Shown here piece after piece: positions 1-9,582 of a stretch of 64,000 nt of DNA. The position numbers and the translations under genes were made by a program. The stretch is from positions 62,001 through 126,000 of the forward strand of contig MWCX01000023.1 in the NCBI GenBank assembly GCA_002070265.1, read 5' to 3'. Within the stretch, counting starts at the first letter, position 1. Every line of letters begins with the position of its first letter. The notes beneath the pieces are model-generated. The model was given only the letters and a program-made list of their open reading frames with translations. It had not been told where the DNA came from and did not search any database. Source of the DNA: Bacteroidetes bacterium ADurb.Bin174. Its GTDB lineage: Bacteria; Bacteroidota; Bacteroidia; Bacteroidales; Paludibacteraceae.

Positions 1-1
1 A

Positions 2-841
2 AAAGCAAAAGTATTGCTGAACAACATCATAACAGAAGGTGGTTTTAGATTGGTTAATCAATACGCTGACCTTTGGGATGGAACCAAAGATCCTTCAAGT
101 GAAATAATCTATGCTTTCTACTTTAATAATGTATGGCCAGACACCAATGAATTGCAATGGTATGCAGGGTCTCGTGCCGTGTCCGGTGACCCGAATTGCT
201 ATATGGGAGGTTATGATTTAGGACTACCCACAAAGTATTGCTACGAAATAACAAGTAATGGAGGAATTTGGGAAACAGGTGATTTGCGCAAAGATGAAAG
301 CATACGTTATAATTTTTTCTACAATGGTAAAGCACCGGCTTCGGTAGCGGGTTTTGGTGAAGACCAAACATTGCCGCACATCAAGAAGTATGAAGACAAA
401 AGAATTGATGGGGAAAAATCATTTTATAATTCAGGTAAAAACGTATACTTGGTAAGATATGCAGATGTTTTGTTGCTGTATGCCGAATGCTTAAATGAAG
501 AAAACAATACAGCAGAAGCGGTCAATCTTATAAACAATACCATTCGCTCACGTGCCTGGGGAGGTAATTTGCCCGAAGAGCTAAAATGGAACACAGCTAT
601 GTCTCAAGATGAGTTCAGAAGTAAAATTATGGATGAACGCATGCGCGAACTTTGCTTTGAAGGTTGGAGACGCATGGATTTAATTCGCACGGGAAATTTT
701 GTGGAAAAAATCAAAACGCATAATCGTTGGGCGAAAGAATCAGGAACCATACAACAGTTTCACGAAAGGTTCCCCATTCCACACGTAGAGATCAAGCAAA
801 ATACCAATCTCTCGGAAAATGATCAGAATCCCGGTTACTAA
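2..841 (+). CDS. SusD/RagB-family outer-membrane lipoprotein, C-terminal part
   Basis: The reading frame is open to the left edge of the window, so the N-terminus with its lipoprotein signal is missing; about 280 residues remain. The piece has the SusD C-terminal pattern: YLVRYADVLLLYAE near residue 150, followed by NTIRSRAW and MDERMRELCFEGWRRMDLIRTG. Members bind glycans at the cell surface and cap a SusC TonB-dependent channel. The SusC partner would lie left of the window. The downstream neighbours are secreted glycan-related proteins, so the locus looks like the 3' part of a polysaccharide utilisation locus. The family is clear; the substrate cannot be read. Confidence 0.9.
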   Translation, partial: KAKVLLNNIITEGGFRLVNQYADLWDGTKDPSSEIIYAFYFNNVWPDTNELQWYAGSRAVSGDPNCYMGGYDLGLPTKYCYEITSNGGIWETGDLRKDESIRYNFFYNGKAPASVAGFGEDQTLPHIKKYEDKRIDGEKSFYNSGKNVYLVRYADVLLLYAECLNEENNTAEAVNLINNTIRSRAWGGNLPEELKWNTAMSQDEFRSKIMDERMRELCFEGWRRMDLIRTGNFVEKIKTHNRWAKESGTIQQFHERFPIPHVEIKQNTNLSENDQNPGY

Positions 842-965
842 TATGATGATGTAATAAGCTAATTCTAAAAATTGATTAAATGCCTTTTTGTATGGTCTTT
901 ATAGAAAAAACACTTAAGAATTTAAATTGAAAACAAGATTAATTAAAATTAAAAATTTATCACTT

Positions 966-2861
966 ATGAAAACAAGAATTTTACTATTATTTACGGTACT
1001 TTTTACCGTTATGATGTCCTGGGCAACTACTCCCAAGGAAGTGGAGTGGTCTATTATTGAAAACCCACTGACAGAAGGAAACCTTCCGATGACAGCATCG
1101 GGACGATTAATTTGGGGCGACTATAACAACGACGGTCACCTTGATGCTTTTATAGTTGCGGGACAAAGTGCAGATGGACTTGTAGCTCAATTATTTAAAA
1201 ATAATGGCAACGGTACATTTACATTAATTGACACACCTGATATTTGGGGGTTTGCCTGGGGTTCCGCTACTTTTATTGATTACGACAATGATGGAGATTT
1301 AGATTTAATTGTATGCGGTTCTGCGGATGCAACAATTCCGGGAGCACTTACTCTCGTTTATAAAAACTCCGGTGCTCCTGACTATGTATTTACTGAAGAT
1401 GAAACATTTACCCTGGCAGGAGTTTCTCCTGAAGATCCCAACAATGGGAACCATATCCTGGAGGCTTTTGACTATAACAACGATGGCTGGATGGACTTAC
1501 TTGTAAACGGAAACGCAGGTGGCACCTGGGAAGTTGAAGCCGGTGGAAGCGGCTCCTCCCGTGTAGTTGCAATACTCAAAAACAATGAGGGTGTTTTAGA
1601 GCTACAAACTAATCCTGTTACGGAAATTGTGCATTTCCGTCCTGTTAACGGTGGTTCTATCCATACAGGAGATGTTAACAATGACGGATACGCAGATATC
1701 ATAGTGTCCGGATATCATGATGTTGATAAGACAGTAACAGATCTTTACATCAACAATAAAAACGGAACATTTACCCATTGGGCCAATTCAAAAAATGTAT
1801 TTACGGGACATATGCAAGGTGAAACCGTTTTTGTGGATACAAATGCAGACGGATGGTTGGATATAGTAGAGGTTGGTAGAAACTTACAAGGAGATCAGTG
1901 GATTAATATCGCTAATTTATTTGTTAATAATCAAGATAACACATTTACAAAAGTAGGAAGTGAAATAAGCAATCTTGTAGGCGGTGCTCCATCTGTGTCT
2001 GCAGGAGATGTCAATAATGATGGCCTGACTGATATTTTCTTAGCCGGATGGGCAAGTGATGCCTCTGTTTATTACAACAATGGAGAAAATGTATTTACCA
2101 GAGTACGCGTACCGGATATAACCAGAGCCAGAGCCGGCACTGCTAATTTAGTTGACTTCAGTGGAGACGATAATTTAGATTATTCCATCTTCGGCTATCG
2201 CGATGGAGGTACAGGAGCCCCTGGTAATCCGGCATGGCCTCATTATTTTGTAAAAAATATCTTGGGAGAAGGAATAGCAAGCAATGTGGCTCCAAGTGCT
2301 CCTGCTAACTTTGCTGCATCTTACGCAGACGGTAAATATACACTGACCTGGAATAAATCGACCGATGATAAAACTCCACAAAATGCCATACGCTACAATG
2401 TTTATGTGCAATATTCCGATGGAAAAACATACGCTTATGTACCGGCTCATATCAACACCGGAAAATTGAAAGTAGGTGGAGGCGTTTTATCTTTTATTGC
2501 AAGCAATTCTATTGAATTAAATTTACCGAAAGGGGATTATACCTTTGGTGTACAGGCAGTAGATCAGGCAAATGCAACCAGTGCATTTACGGTAATTTCT
2601 GTCACAGGAACGGGTGTAGATGAAGTTTCTACCCTGGAAGGCGCCCGGGCTTACGCTTCAAACAACAGAATCAATATTGTAAATAATACATCAACAGATG
2701 TAAGTTGGTCTATTATAAACCTTGCTGGACAGTTAGTTGAAAATGGGATTTGTCCTACTTCCAACAAAGTAGAAGCAAACTCAAAACTTCCTGCAGGAGT
2801 GTATTTGGTTAAATTATCTCAGGGTGCTAACATCCAAACTGTTAAAATTTCAATTTTATAA
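966..2861 (+). CDS. Secreted FG-GAP/VCBS propeller protein with fibronectin-like domain and T9SS tail
   Basis: The start chosen is ATG 966, which gives a clean signal peptide (MKTRILLLFTVLFTVMMSWA); the TTG at 927 would add a charged leader. About seven repeats carry Ca-binding DxDxDG-type loops (DYNNDGHLDAF, DYDNDGDLDLI, DYNNDGWMDLL, DVNNDGYADII, DTNADGWLDIV, DVNNDGLTDIF), as expected for a beta-propeller. A fibronectin III-like stretch follows at about residues 450-560. The last ~75 residues resemble a T9SS type A sorting domain (LPAGVYLVKLSQG, ending VKISIL), so the protein is probably exported across the outer membrane. No catalytic motif is seen; adhesion or glycan binding is inferred. 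It is followed by a close paralog at 3017. Confidence 0.87.
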   Translation: MKTRILLLFTVLFTVMMSWATTPKEVEWSIIENPLTEGNLPMTASGRLIWGDYNNDGHLDAFIVAGQSADGLVAQLFKNNGNGTFTLIDTPDIWGFAWGSATFIDYDNDGDLDLIVCGSADATIPGALTLVYKNSGAPDYVFTEDETFTLAGVSPEDPNNGNHILEAFDYNNDGWMDLLVNGNAGGTWEVEAGGSGSSRVVAILKNNEGVLELQTNPVTEIVHFRPVNGGSIHTGDVNNDGYADIIVSGYHDVDKTVTDLYINNKNGTFTHWANSKNVFTGHMQGETVFVDTNADGWLDIVEVGRNLQGDQWINIANLFVNNQDNTFTKVGSEISNLVGGAPSVSAGDVNNDGLTDIFLAGWASDASVYYNNGENVFTRVRVPDITRARAGTANLVDFSGDDNLDYSIFGYRDGGTGAPGNPAWPHYFVKNILGEGIASNVAPSAPANFAASYADGKYTLTWNKSTDDKTPQNAIRYNVYVQYSDGKTYAYVPAHINTGKLKVGGGVLSFIASNSIELNLPKGDYTFGVQAVDQANATSAFTVISVTGTGVDEVSTLEGARAYASNNRINIVNNTSTDVSWSIINLAGQLVENGICPTSNKVEANSKLPAGVYLVKLSQGANIQTVKISIL

Positions 2862-2871
2862 ATTAATTTTT

Positions 2872-2909
2872 CATCCATAGGGAAAGCATGATAGCTTTTC
2901 CTATGGATG
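2872..2909 (+). terminator. Strong intergenic hairpin after the first FG-GAP gene
   Basis: A 16-bp stem with one G-T pair and a 6-nt loop: CATCCATAGGGAAAGC (2872-2887) pairs with GCTTTTCCTATGGATG (2894-2909). It follows the stop codon by 11 nt. There is no clean T-run downstream on the plus strand, while a T-run lies on its left side, so transcript-end stabilisation is as likely as classic termination. Confidence 0.6.
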
Positions 2910-3016
2910 GAAAACTTTAGAAATAACTCATTTAAAACAATTCATTTATTTACTAACAAAAAGTAATTTTAGTAGCAACAAAAGGCTTCTATATTGCTGA
3001 TAACAATTTCAAAGTC

Positions 3017-4867
3017 ATGAAAACAAAAACTTTACTAACTTTCGTGGTACTCTTTACCACTATGATGTCTTGGGCAATTACTCCCAAGCAAGTAACATGG
3101 TCTGTTCTAACGGATCCCGTACCGGGATCATCACTCGCTATGTCAGCTTCCGGTACGGTAGTCTGGGGCGACTACAACAATGACGGGCACCTGGATGCTT
3201 TTATGATAGCAGGACAAGGAAGTCCGCTAGTCAGGTTATATAAGAACAATGGAAATGAAACCTTTACTCGCATTGATCCTATAAGTATAACAGCGCTTAG
3301 TCAGGCAGGTGCTGTTTTTCTGGATTACAATAACGACGGAAATTTAGATTTATTAATTGCAGGTCTGAATACTTCAAATGTACCTCAAACCATATTGTAT
3401 AAAAACTCCGGTGCTCCGGATTATACATTCGAAGTGGACAACGCAAATACTGACATCCTGGTTGACGTATATCCGGAAGGTAATGATAATAGCACAAGGA
3501 TATTGGAAGCTTTTGATTATAACAATGACGGGTGGACAGATGTTCTTATCAATGGGAATCATGGTGCAAACTGGGTAAACAGTAGTACCCGTGTGGTAGC
3601 TTTATACAAAAACAACAATGGAACTTTTGAACTGCAAACTACCCCTTATAACGGAGGGCATTTTATCCCAATGAACGGAGGGTCAATCCATGTAGGCGAC
3701 GCCAATAATGACGGATTTGATGATATTCTTGTGTCAGGTTATTCATCCGGTGTAAGTACTAATCTTTATGTCAATAACCAAAATGGAACATTTGATCTTT
3801 ATCCCACCAGTACTTTTAGGGGACATCAACAAGGAGAAACTCTATTTGTAGATATTAATGGTGACGGATGGAATGATATTGTAGAAATTGGACGTGATGT
3901 AAATAATGGTTGGGCTTGTTTTGCTAATTTATATATAAATAATCAAGATAATACGGTAACTAAAATTGAAAGTTCAACTTCAAATTTAACAGGCGGACAA
4001 GCAACAATTGCCGCAGGTGATGTAAACAATGACGGTCATACAGACCTAATGGCTATTGGATGGAATACAAACTCAAAATTATTCTATAACAATGGAGATA
4101 GTACATTTACCACAGTTGCTTTACCTGAGGAAGCAAGGGCAATACAAGGTAGATTAAATATGGTTGATTTCAATAATGACAATACCCTTGATTTTTCTAG
4201 TTTTGGAAAAAAAGCATATGATGGTACCGGCAACACAAGTGCATGGCCCAATGTTTTTGTAAAGAACTCACTTGGAGAAGGAATTCCGGTAAATACTCCG
4301 CCTACAAAACCGACAAATTTAGCATATACAGGTAGTGACGGACAATATATTGTAACATGGGATAAATCAACTGATGACATCACCCATACTGACGCCATCC
4401 GGTACAATCTGTATGTTAAGTTTGAAGATAATTCAGTATTTTGCCTCGTACCCGCAGATACTACTACCGGAAAGTTAAAAGTGAACGGTCTCAAATCATT
4501 TCTCCAAACTGACACTGCAAAACTAAATCTCCCGAAAGGAATTTACACAATTGGAATTGCAGCTGTTGATCAGGCCTATGCTTCAAGTACTTTCGCTACA
4601 ATGATCATCAATGATCCTCCAACAGGATTACAAAGCGAAACATTGGATAATGTCAGAGTTCACGCTGAAAACAACGCAATTTTAATAACGAATAATTCGG
4701 AAAATACGCTATCATGTGATATTCTTTCTCTCGACGGAAGATTGATCAATTCAGACGTTATTAATGCGAACTCAAGCTCTTCGGTTTCAATATACAACAA
4801 AGGAGTTTATTTGGTAAAACTCAATGGTGGCAGAAATGCACGAATTGATAAGGTGATAGTAAATTAA
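3017..4867 (+). CDS. Secreted FG-GAP/VCBS propeller protein, tandem paralog
   Basis: 616 residues, collinear with the preceding protein over the full length: signal peptide (MKTKTLLTFVVLFTTMMSWA), ITPKQVTWSVL opening, the same series of Ca-binding loops (DYNNDGHLDAF, DYNNDGNLDLL, DYNNDGWTDVL, DANNDGFDDIL, DINGDGWNDIV, DVNNDGHTDLM), a fibronectin-like domain and a short T9SS-like tail (YNKGVYLVKLNGG). The two genes look like a tandem duplication that has diverged well beyond recent copies. Substrate or ligand is unknown. T9SS export and surface display are inferred from the tail and from the neighbours, which carry similar tails. Confidence 0.87.
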   Translation: MKTKTLLTFVVLFTTMMSWAITPKQVTWSVLTDPVPGSSLAMSASGTVVWGDYNNDGHLDAFMIAGQGSPLVRLYKNNGNETFTRIDPISITALSQAGAVFLDYNNDGNLDLLIAGLNTSNVPQTILYKNSGAPDYTFEVDNANTDILVDVYPEGNDNSTRILEAFDYNNDGWTDVLINGNHGANWVNSSTRVVALYKNNNGTFELQTTPYNGGHFIPMNGGSIHVGDANNDGFDDILVSGYSSGVSTNLYVNNQNGTFDLYPTSTFRGHQQGETLFVDINGDGWNDIVEIGRDVNNGWACFANLYINNQDNTVTKIESSTSNLTGGQATIAAGDVNNDGHTDLMAIGWNTNSKLFYNNGDSTFTTVALPEEARAIQGRLNMVDFNNDNTLDFSSFGKKAYDGTGNTSAWPNVFVKNSLGEGIPVNTPPTKPTNLAYTGSDGQYIVTWDKSTDDITHTDAIRYNLYVKFEDNSVFCLVPADTTTGKLKVNGLKSFLQTDTAKLNLPKGIYTIGIAAVDQAYASSTFATMIINDPPTGLQSETLDNVRVHAENNAILITNNSENTLSCDILSLDGRLINSDVINANSSSSVSIYNKGVYLVKLNGGRNARIDKVIVN

Positions 4868-4875
4868 TCTTTATT

Positions 4876-5029
4876 TGGCGGTGTCTTATAGCTAAAAAAA
4901 CAGCAAGGTGTCTTAGAAGTGTTCAAATGCAAGGCACTGAGATTGAGGGCGAAGGAGCATACTGAAGTATGTGACTGAGTCCGAATATCGAAAGTAACGC
5001 AGCAGTTGGGCACTTATAAGGCACCGCCA
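4876..5029. repeat. Full-length MITE-like repeat, copy 1
   Basis: This 154-bp intergenic unit has terminal inverted repeats TGGCGGTGTCTTATA and TATAAGGCACCGCCA (14 of 15 positions match). Inside are AGGTGTCTTAGAAGTG and the core TCGAAAGTAACGCAGCAG, which recur at 9446, 15352, 16094 and 21303. It carries no credible gene. The length and inverted ends resemble a non-autonomous mobile element. No clear target duplication is visible at this copy. Confidence 0.85.
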
Positions 5030-5033
5030 TATA

Positions 5034-5106
5034 TATCAGCCCAACAGCAACGCCTTGGTTTATAGATTGACAAGTACGAATTGCGCCCTGTAAGGGCAAA
5101 ATATAA
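5034..5106. repeat. Degenerate REP-like palindromic segment
   Basis: Directly after the MITE-like copy comes a stretch with TCAGCCCAACAGCAACGCC and the small palindrome GCCCT-gta-AGGGC (5085-5097). Such GCCCTGtAAGGGC blocks next to CAGCCC..AACGCC resemble REP-type palindromic repeats common in Bacteroidota. Only one copy is in the window, so assignment rests on resemblance. The remaining bases to the gene start at 5191 show nothing further. Confidence 0.4.
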
Positions 5107-5190
5107 TATTCAGCACGATTTGATTTAAAACACGATGCAACAATTACATCATAAAAACAATCACATTATAAAATTACCTTTTGCAAAAAA

Positions 5191-7488
5191 ATGAAAAAAC
5201 AAAAAAATATCTGTTTCGTATTAATTATTAGCCTGATAAGCTTTTTTCATTCCAACACCCACATTTCAGCCGCAGAAGTCAGTGTAGGAAAATGGCGGTT
5301 AGTGATCAATGAAACCAATGGAAAGGCAAATATATACAACCAAAACACCCTGCTAATAGCAGACAATCAATGCTCTTATACTGTAAACAACACAACGAGA
5401 AGTCAAGAGCAATTATTAGCCAGACAAATTCAAATAAACGACATCACCGATGCTTTCGGTAGTGGAAAAGTTGTTACCATTTCAGCCCGGGAAAACAGTG
5501 GAATCAAGGTTTATCATCATTATTACCTTTATGACAACAAAGATTATATTTTAACTGAATTTTCGATAGAATCAACTCTGGACATATCATCGAATTATCT
5601 TGCACCGGTTAAAACATCAACAACGACAAATTTTTTACCCAATCTCAACAATAAAACACTTTTTGTTCCTTTTGACAATGACAGATGGGTTCGCTATAAA
5701 GCCATTAACTTTGGTGCTTCATCTACAAGTTATGAGGTTGGCCTGGTATTTAACGCCACTTCTAAGCAAGGCTTAGTACTTGGGTCTATTGAGCATGACA
5801 CATGGAAAACCGGTATTGTAATGTCAACCAATACGTTCAATGCTGTAAAATCTATGGAAGTGTACGGTGGTATTACGTCGGAAGAAACAAGAGATGTTCT
5901 TTCCCATGGAAAAGTAAAAGGGAAAAAGATTAAATCTCCCAAGATATTTATTGGCTATTTTGATGATTGGCGTGTAGGAATGGAAACTTATGGTGATGCC
6001 AATGCCATAGTGGCTCCCAAACTACCATGGAATAAGCCGAAGCCTTTTGGTTGGAACAGTTGGGGGGCACTTCAAACGAATGTTTCATACACAAACTCAA
6101 CACAAGTAGCTGATTATATTTACAATAACTTGCAAAATAATAATTTTTGCGATACAGATGGTGTTGTTTACATTGGACTGGATTCCTACTGGGATAATAT
6201 TACACTAACGGACAGGATCAGGTTTGTCAGATTCTGCAAAGCCCGTGGACAAAAAGGAGGCATCTACTGGACCCCTTTTGTGGATTGGGCTAAAAATCCC
6301 GACCGATTGGTTGAAGGTTCAAGTAATGTTTATTATAGAGACATTTACTTGTATGCAAATGGACAACCGATAAGAACAACTAATGTTGATGCATATGCAG
6401 TGGACCCGACCCATCCTGCCAGTAAAAAAAGAGCTGAAACCTATATTTCTCAGTTCAAATTAGCCGGATTTGAGTATCTTAAATTGGATTTCTTGACCCA
6501 TGGTTCTTTAGAAGCGGATGCGTACCATGACGACACGATATATACCGGAATACAGGCTTACAATCAAGGTTTGAAGCACATTGTAGATTATTTGGACAAT
6601 TCAATGTATATAAACTTTTCAATTGCACCTCTTTTCCCGGCTAATCACGCACATGGACGCAGGATAGCATGCGATGCTTATGCAGCCATGACCGGAGATA
6701 TGAGTACGGAGTACACCTTAAATTCACTAACCTATGGTTGGTGGCTTGATCACGTGTATAATTACAACGATGCCGACAATGTCGTGCTGAATGGCGTAAA
6801 TATTGGCGAAAACAGGGCAAGAATTACCTCTTCTGTCATCACGGGCATTTTTACAATTGGTGATGACTATAGTGAAACAGGTCCGCAAATACCCAAATTA
6901 AGAGCTCCGGAACTATTGACCAAGCCGGAGATAAGCAAAATTGTGCACAATTGCAAAGCTTTTCGTCCGGTAGAATCTGCAGAAGGTGATGCCGCTGCCG
7001 ATATGTTTATCACTACATTTGCGGATACAACTTATGTGGCTTCATTGAATTATACTATCAATGTAAAGCCTACTTTGATTGATTTTAATAAAATCGGGCT
7101 GACCAAAGGCACGCGGTATGTCGTTCATGAATTGTGGACAAATACTTTCTGTGAACAAATTGACTCCTGGACAGAAAACCTACCAAGAAGAGATGTCCGA
7201 CTATTTAAGATTTATCCTAAGTCATTTTCTGAACTTGAACAGGTAGGTGCAAACAGTAATTTCTCTGTTTTCCCCAATCCGGCTTCATATGAACTTCGTT
7301 TTAATCTGAAAAATAATGAAGTGATCAAGTCGGCATCTATTTACTCTTTAATTGGCAATAAAATCAAGAATTTTAATGTAGCTGACACCAACAAAATACC
7401 AATTGATGATTTGGCTAAAGGAACTTATATTGTTAAGATAGAATCGGATAGAGACACATTCTACACTTCTACATTTATTAAAAAATAG
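5191..7488 (+). CDS. Secreted clan GH-D (melibiase/alpha-galactosidase-like) glycoside hydrolase with T9SS tail
   Basis: 765 residues: signal peptide (about 1-27), an N-terminal beta-sandwich region to about residue 270, then a TIM-barrel with the clan signature PFGWNSWGAL near residue 285, the strand YLKLDF near 428-432 whose Asp is the likely nucleophile, and GRRIACDAY near 490 whose Asp is a candidate acid/base. The C-terminus (FSVFPNPAS, LAKGTYIVKIES) is a T9SS type A sorting domain. GH27/GH36-like enzymes release alpha-galactosyl or related residues; the exact sugar is not determined. It sits among SusD and propeller proteins, supporting extracellular glycan breakdown. Confidence 0.85.
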   Translation: MKKQKNICFVLIISLISFFHSNTHISAAEVSVGKWRLVINETNGKANIYNQNTLLIADNQCSYTVNNTTRSQEQLLARQIQINDITDAFGSGKVVTISARENSGIKVYHHYYLYDNKDYILTEFSIESTLDISSNYLAPVKTSTTTNFLPNLNNKTLFVPFDNDRWVRYKAINFGASSTSYEVGLVFNATSKQGLVLGSIEHDTWKTGIVMSTNTFNAVKSMEVYGGITSEETRDVLSHGKVKGKKIKSPKIFIGYFDDWRVGMETYGDANAIVAPKLPWNKPKPFGWNSWGALQTNVSYTNSTQVADYIYNNLQNNNFCDTDGVVYIGLDSYWDNITLTDRIRFVRFCKARGQKGGIYWTPFVDWAKNPDRLVEGSSNVYYRDIYLYANGQPIRTTNVDAYAVDPTHPASKKRAETYISQFKLAGFEYLKLDFLTHGSLEADAYHDDTIYTGIQAYNQGLKHIVDYLDNSMYINFSIAPLFPANHAHGRRIACDAYAAMTGDMSTEYTLNSLTYGWWLDHVYNYNDADNVVLNGVNIGENRARITSSVITGIFTIGDDYSETGPQIPKLRAPELLTKPEISKIVHNCKAFRPVESAEGDAAADMFITTFADTTYVASLNYTINVKPTLIDFNKIGLTKGTRYVVHELWTNTFCEQIDSWTENLPRRDVRLFKIYPKSFSELEQVGANSNFSVFPNPASYELRFNLKNNEVIKSASIYSLIGNKIKNFNVADTNKIPIDDLAKGTYIVKIESDRDTFYTSTFIKK

Positions 7489-7545
7489 AGCTAATAAACA
7501 GATCAAAGTGGCTTGAAATATTTTAATGGCTTCAAAACAATTTAC

Positions 7546-7553
7546 TATATTTG
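7546..7553 (+). promoter_or_regulatory. -7 promoter box for the DUF4886 gene
   Basis: TATATTTG matches the Bacteroidota TAnnTTTG -7 consensus, about 51 nt before the ATG at 7605. No convincing -33 TTTG is seen at the usual distance. Confidence 0.4.
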
Positions 7554-7604
7554 CCGGCAAAATCAACTAAAATCTAATTAACTCGTCAAAATTAATTTAA
7601 AGCT

Positions 7605-9296
7605 ATGTATAAAAATTTCTTATTAAGCTTCTTGCTATTAATCGTTAGTTGTTCCTCCCTTAATGCAAAAAAAATAAAGCTGTTGGCGATTGGGAATAGT
7701 TTTTCAGAAGATGCAGTAGAAAACAATTTATATGAGCTTGTAAGAGAAGGCGGCGACACAATCATTGTTGCCAATATGTACATTGGCGGTGCTACTTTGG
7801 AGCAACATGCAAACAATGCCAACAACAACTCTTCTTCTTATTCTTATAGAAAAATTGTAGACGGTACCCGTACAGTTACGGCAAATTACACTATTGCAAC
7901 AGCTTTGGCTGATGAAGACTGGGATTACATCTCTTTTCAGCAGGCAAGCCAACTCTCGGGTAGGTATGACAGTTACTTTCCCCATTTAACCAGTTTAAAA
8001 TCTTATGTTGAAGCTCGTGCAACGAATCCAAATGTACAGTTTGTTTTTCACTCGACATGGGCTTATGCTCAAAACTTCAATAGTTCAAACTTCGATTATT
8101 ACAACCGAAACCAAATGACCATGTATAATGCCATTGTAGATGCGTCTCACAGAGCAGCCGAAGAAGCCGGTATCAGCATTGTTATTCCTGCCGGAACAGC
8201 CATACAAAATGGCAGGTCAAGCTCTTTGGGAGATACTTTTTGTAGAGATGGCTTCCACTTGGAATTGAATTACGGAAGATACACAGTTGCTTGTACCTGG
8301 TATGAAAAACTATTTAATAAACCTGTGATTGGAAACGAATATAAACCACTTGCAGTTACTCCTTTTCAAGCAAAAGTTGCACAACATGCGGCTCATTATG
8401 CCGTAGAAAAGCCGAAAGAAATTACTTCTTTGGCAGATTTGGTGGACGATACGGAAAAAGTGCCATTCACTAGTAGAATTAACTTAAGTTTTGGTAGCGA
8501 AAGTTCCGACCCGACTTGGAACTCATTAATCGACGTTAATCTTGATGCTAAAGCAGTTGATCTGAGGGATATTTACGGCGATATAACTGATGTAGATGCT
8601 GTAATTACCAGAAGGTTTGGTGGAATAAATTCAAGCGGTCCTGCCTCTACAACAACAGAACTGAATATGCCTTCCGATGTCACTTCAAAATCATTTTACG
8701 GTAATAAAAATCAATTCGGTGGAGTTATTACCCCAACTGCCGGCATTAAGTTTACGTCACTGGATAAAAACGAGACCTATGATTTTTCAATATTTGCAAG
8801 CAGAATGACCTCTTATGATAATAAAGAAACATATTATAAATTTTCAGGAAAGAACCTGGCAGATACAATTCTTTATTTGGATGCAAGCAATAATTCCAGT
8901 AAACTGGTGAAAGCTATTGGAATAGCTCCCAATGACAACGGAGAAATTGAACTGGAAATTGGTCCGGGACCAAACAACAACAATTCATATGGCTTTTACT
9001 ATATCACTGCATTAAGTTTTACTCCACAGAATGCTATGTCCGGAGTAAACAACCTGGTGCGTTTTTCTTTAAATGCTTATCCTAATCCTTTTGATAAACT
9101 TTTAATTCTCTATCCTGATGTTGATATAGAGAACGTTAAAATGATGAGTCTTGATGGAAAGGTAATTCACTCGGTCAACAATCTCGCCTGTGGCAATACT
9201 CATCACATAAACACAGAAAAAATACCATCCGGGGTATATATCGTATCCATGACCAGTAATGGGGTAAGTGATTTTTTGAAATTATTAAAAAATTGA
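7605..9296 (+). CDS. Secreted DUF4886 (SGNH-like) hydrolase with T9SS tail
   Basis: 563 residues. The signal sequence contains LIVSCSS, so either a lipoprotein or an SPI-type export signal is possible. The N-terminal domain (about 25-270) opens with KIKLLAIGNSFSEDAVEN, the GNSFS block typical of DUF4886 and analogous to the SGNH nucleophile Ser; a late DGFHLELNYGRY block supplies the Asp-x-x-His pair expected of such esterases. A middle beta-rich domain follows (about 290-470). The tail (SLNAYPNPFDKLLI, IPSGVYIVSMTSNG) is a T9SS sorting domain. A role in removing ester groups from glycans is inferred from fold and neighbours. Confidence 0.8.
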   Translation: MYKNFLLSFLLLIVSCSSLNAKKIKLLAIGNSFSEDAVENNLYELVREGGDTIIVANMYIGGATLEQHANNANNNSSSYSYRKIVDGTRTVTANYTIATALADEDWDYISFQQASQLSGRYDSYFPHLTSLKSYVEARATNPNVQFVFHSTWAYAQNFNSSNFDYYNRNQMTMYNAIVDASHRAAEEAGISIVIPAGTAIQNGRSSSLGDTFCRDGFHLELNYGRYTVACTWYEKLFNKPVIGNEYKPLAVTPFQAKVAQHAAHYAVEKPKEITSLADLVDDTEKVPFTSRINLSFGSESSDPTWNSLIDVNLDAKAVDLRDIYGDITDVDAVITRRFGGINSSGPASTTTELNMPSDVTSKSFYGNKNQFGGVITPTAGIKFTSLDKNETYDFSIFASRMTSYDNKETYYKFSGKNLADTILYLDASNNSSKLVKAIGIAPNDNGEIELEIGPGPNNNNSYGFYYITALSFTPQNAMSGVNNLVRFSLNAYPNPFDKLLILYPDVDIENVKMMSLDGKVIHSVNNLACGNTHHINTEKIPSGVYIVSMTSNGVSDFLKLLKN

Positions 9297-9339
9297 TAAA
9301 CTTCTCCATCCTGCACAATACTTATACTAAAATACTTAT

Positions 9340-9380
9340 CACGGGGTCAGCGACCGACCTTGCCTGGTGAGCCAGAAATC
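9340..9380. repeat. Short mosaic repeat module shared with 14010-14035
   Basis: Read on the minus strand it gives GGCTCACCAGGCAAGGTCGG, matching GGCTCACCGGACGAGGTCGG at about 14012-14031 (17 of 20). It lies in the gap before pcm with no gene of its own. Confidence 0.5.
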
Positions 9381-9445
9381 AATACAACCTATCGAAACCG
9401 AAGGCTTGCACTGAATCAGTTTATGACTATCTTTGCAGAACAGAC

Positions 9446-9527
9446 GGTGTCTTATAAGTACCCAACTGCTGCGTTACTTTCGATATTCGGGGGCGCGTGT
9501 TCTGTGGTGCGTGGTTGCGAGGTTAAA
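9446..9527. repeat. MITE-like repeat end fused to a GC-rich word module
   Basis: CGGTGTCTTATAAG and the core AACTGCTGCGTTACTTTCGA match one half of the full copies at 4876 and 15352. Where the second half should follow, the sequence switches at about 9493 to TGTTCTGTGGTGCGTGGTTG, a module also found near 14055 and 31563. This is a truncated or recombined copy. An open frame crossing it (9360-9554) is not considered a gene. Confidence 0.75.
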
Positions 9528-9532
9528 GTGTT

Positions 9533-9540
9533 TAATTTTG
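9533..9540 (+). promoter_or_regulatory. -7 promoter box for pcm
   Basis: TAATTTTG fits TAnnTTTG and lies 42 nt before the pcm ATG, immediately after the repeat module, which may contribute the upstream part of the promoter (TTG about 17 nt earlier). Confidence 0.45.
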
Positions 9541-9582
9541 CAACTATGAAGTGATGCTAACATCCTCGTAAAATAAAGATAA

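Noticed and set aside
4084-4515. 143-codon antisense frame
   Set aside because: Shadow of the FG-GAP coding frame on the other strand; no start signal or family resemblance.
9360-9554. 64-codon open frame before pcm
   Set aside because: It crosses a truncated MITE-like repeat and a GC-rich word module, and its sequence is that of the repeats; no ribosome-binding site or conserved motif.
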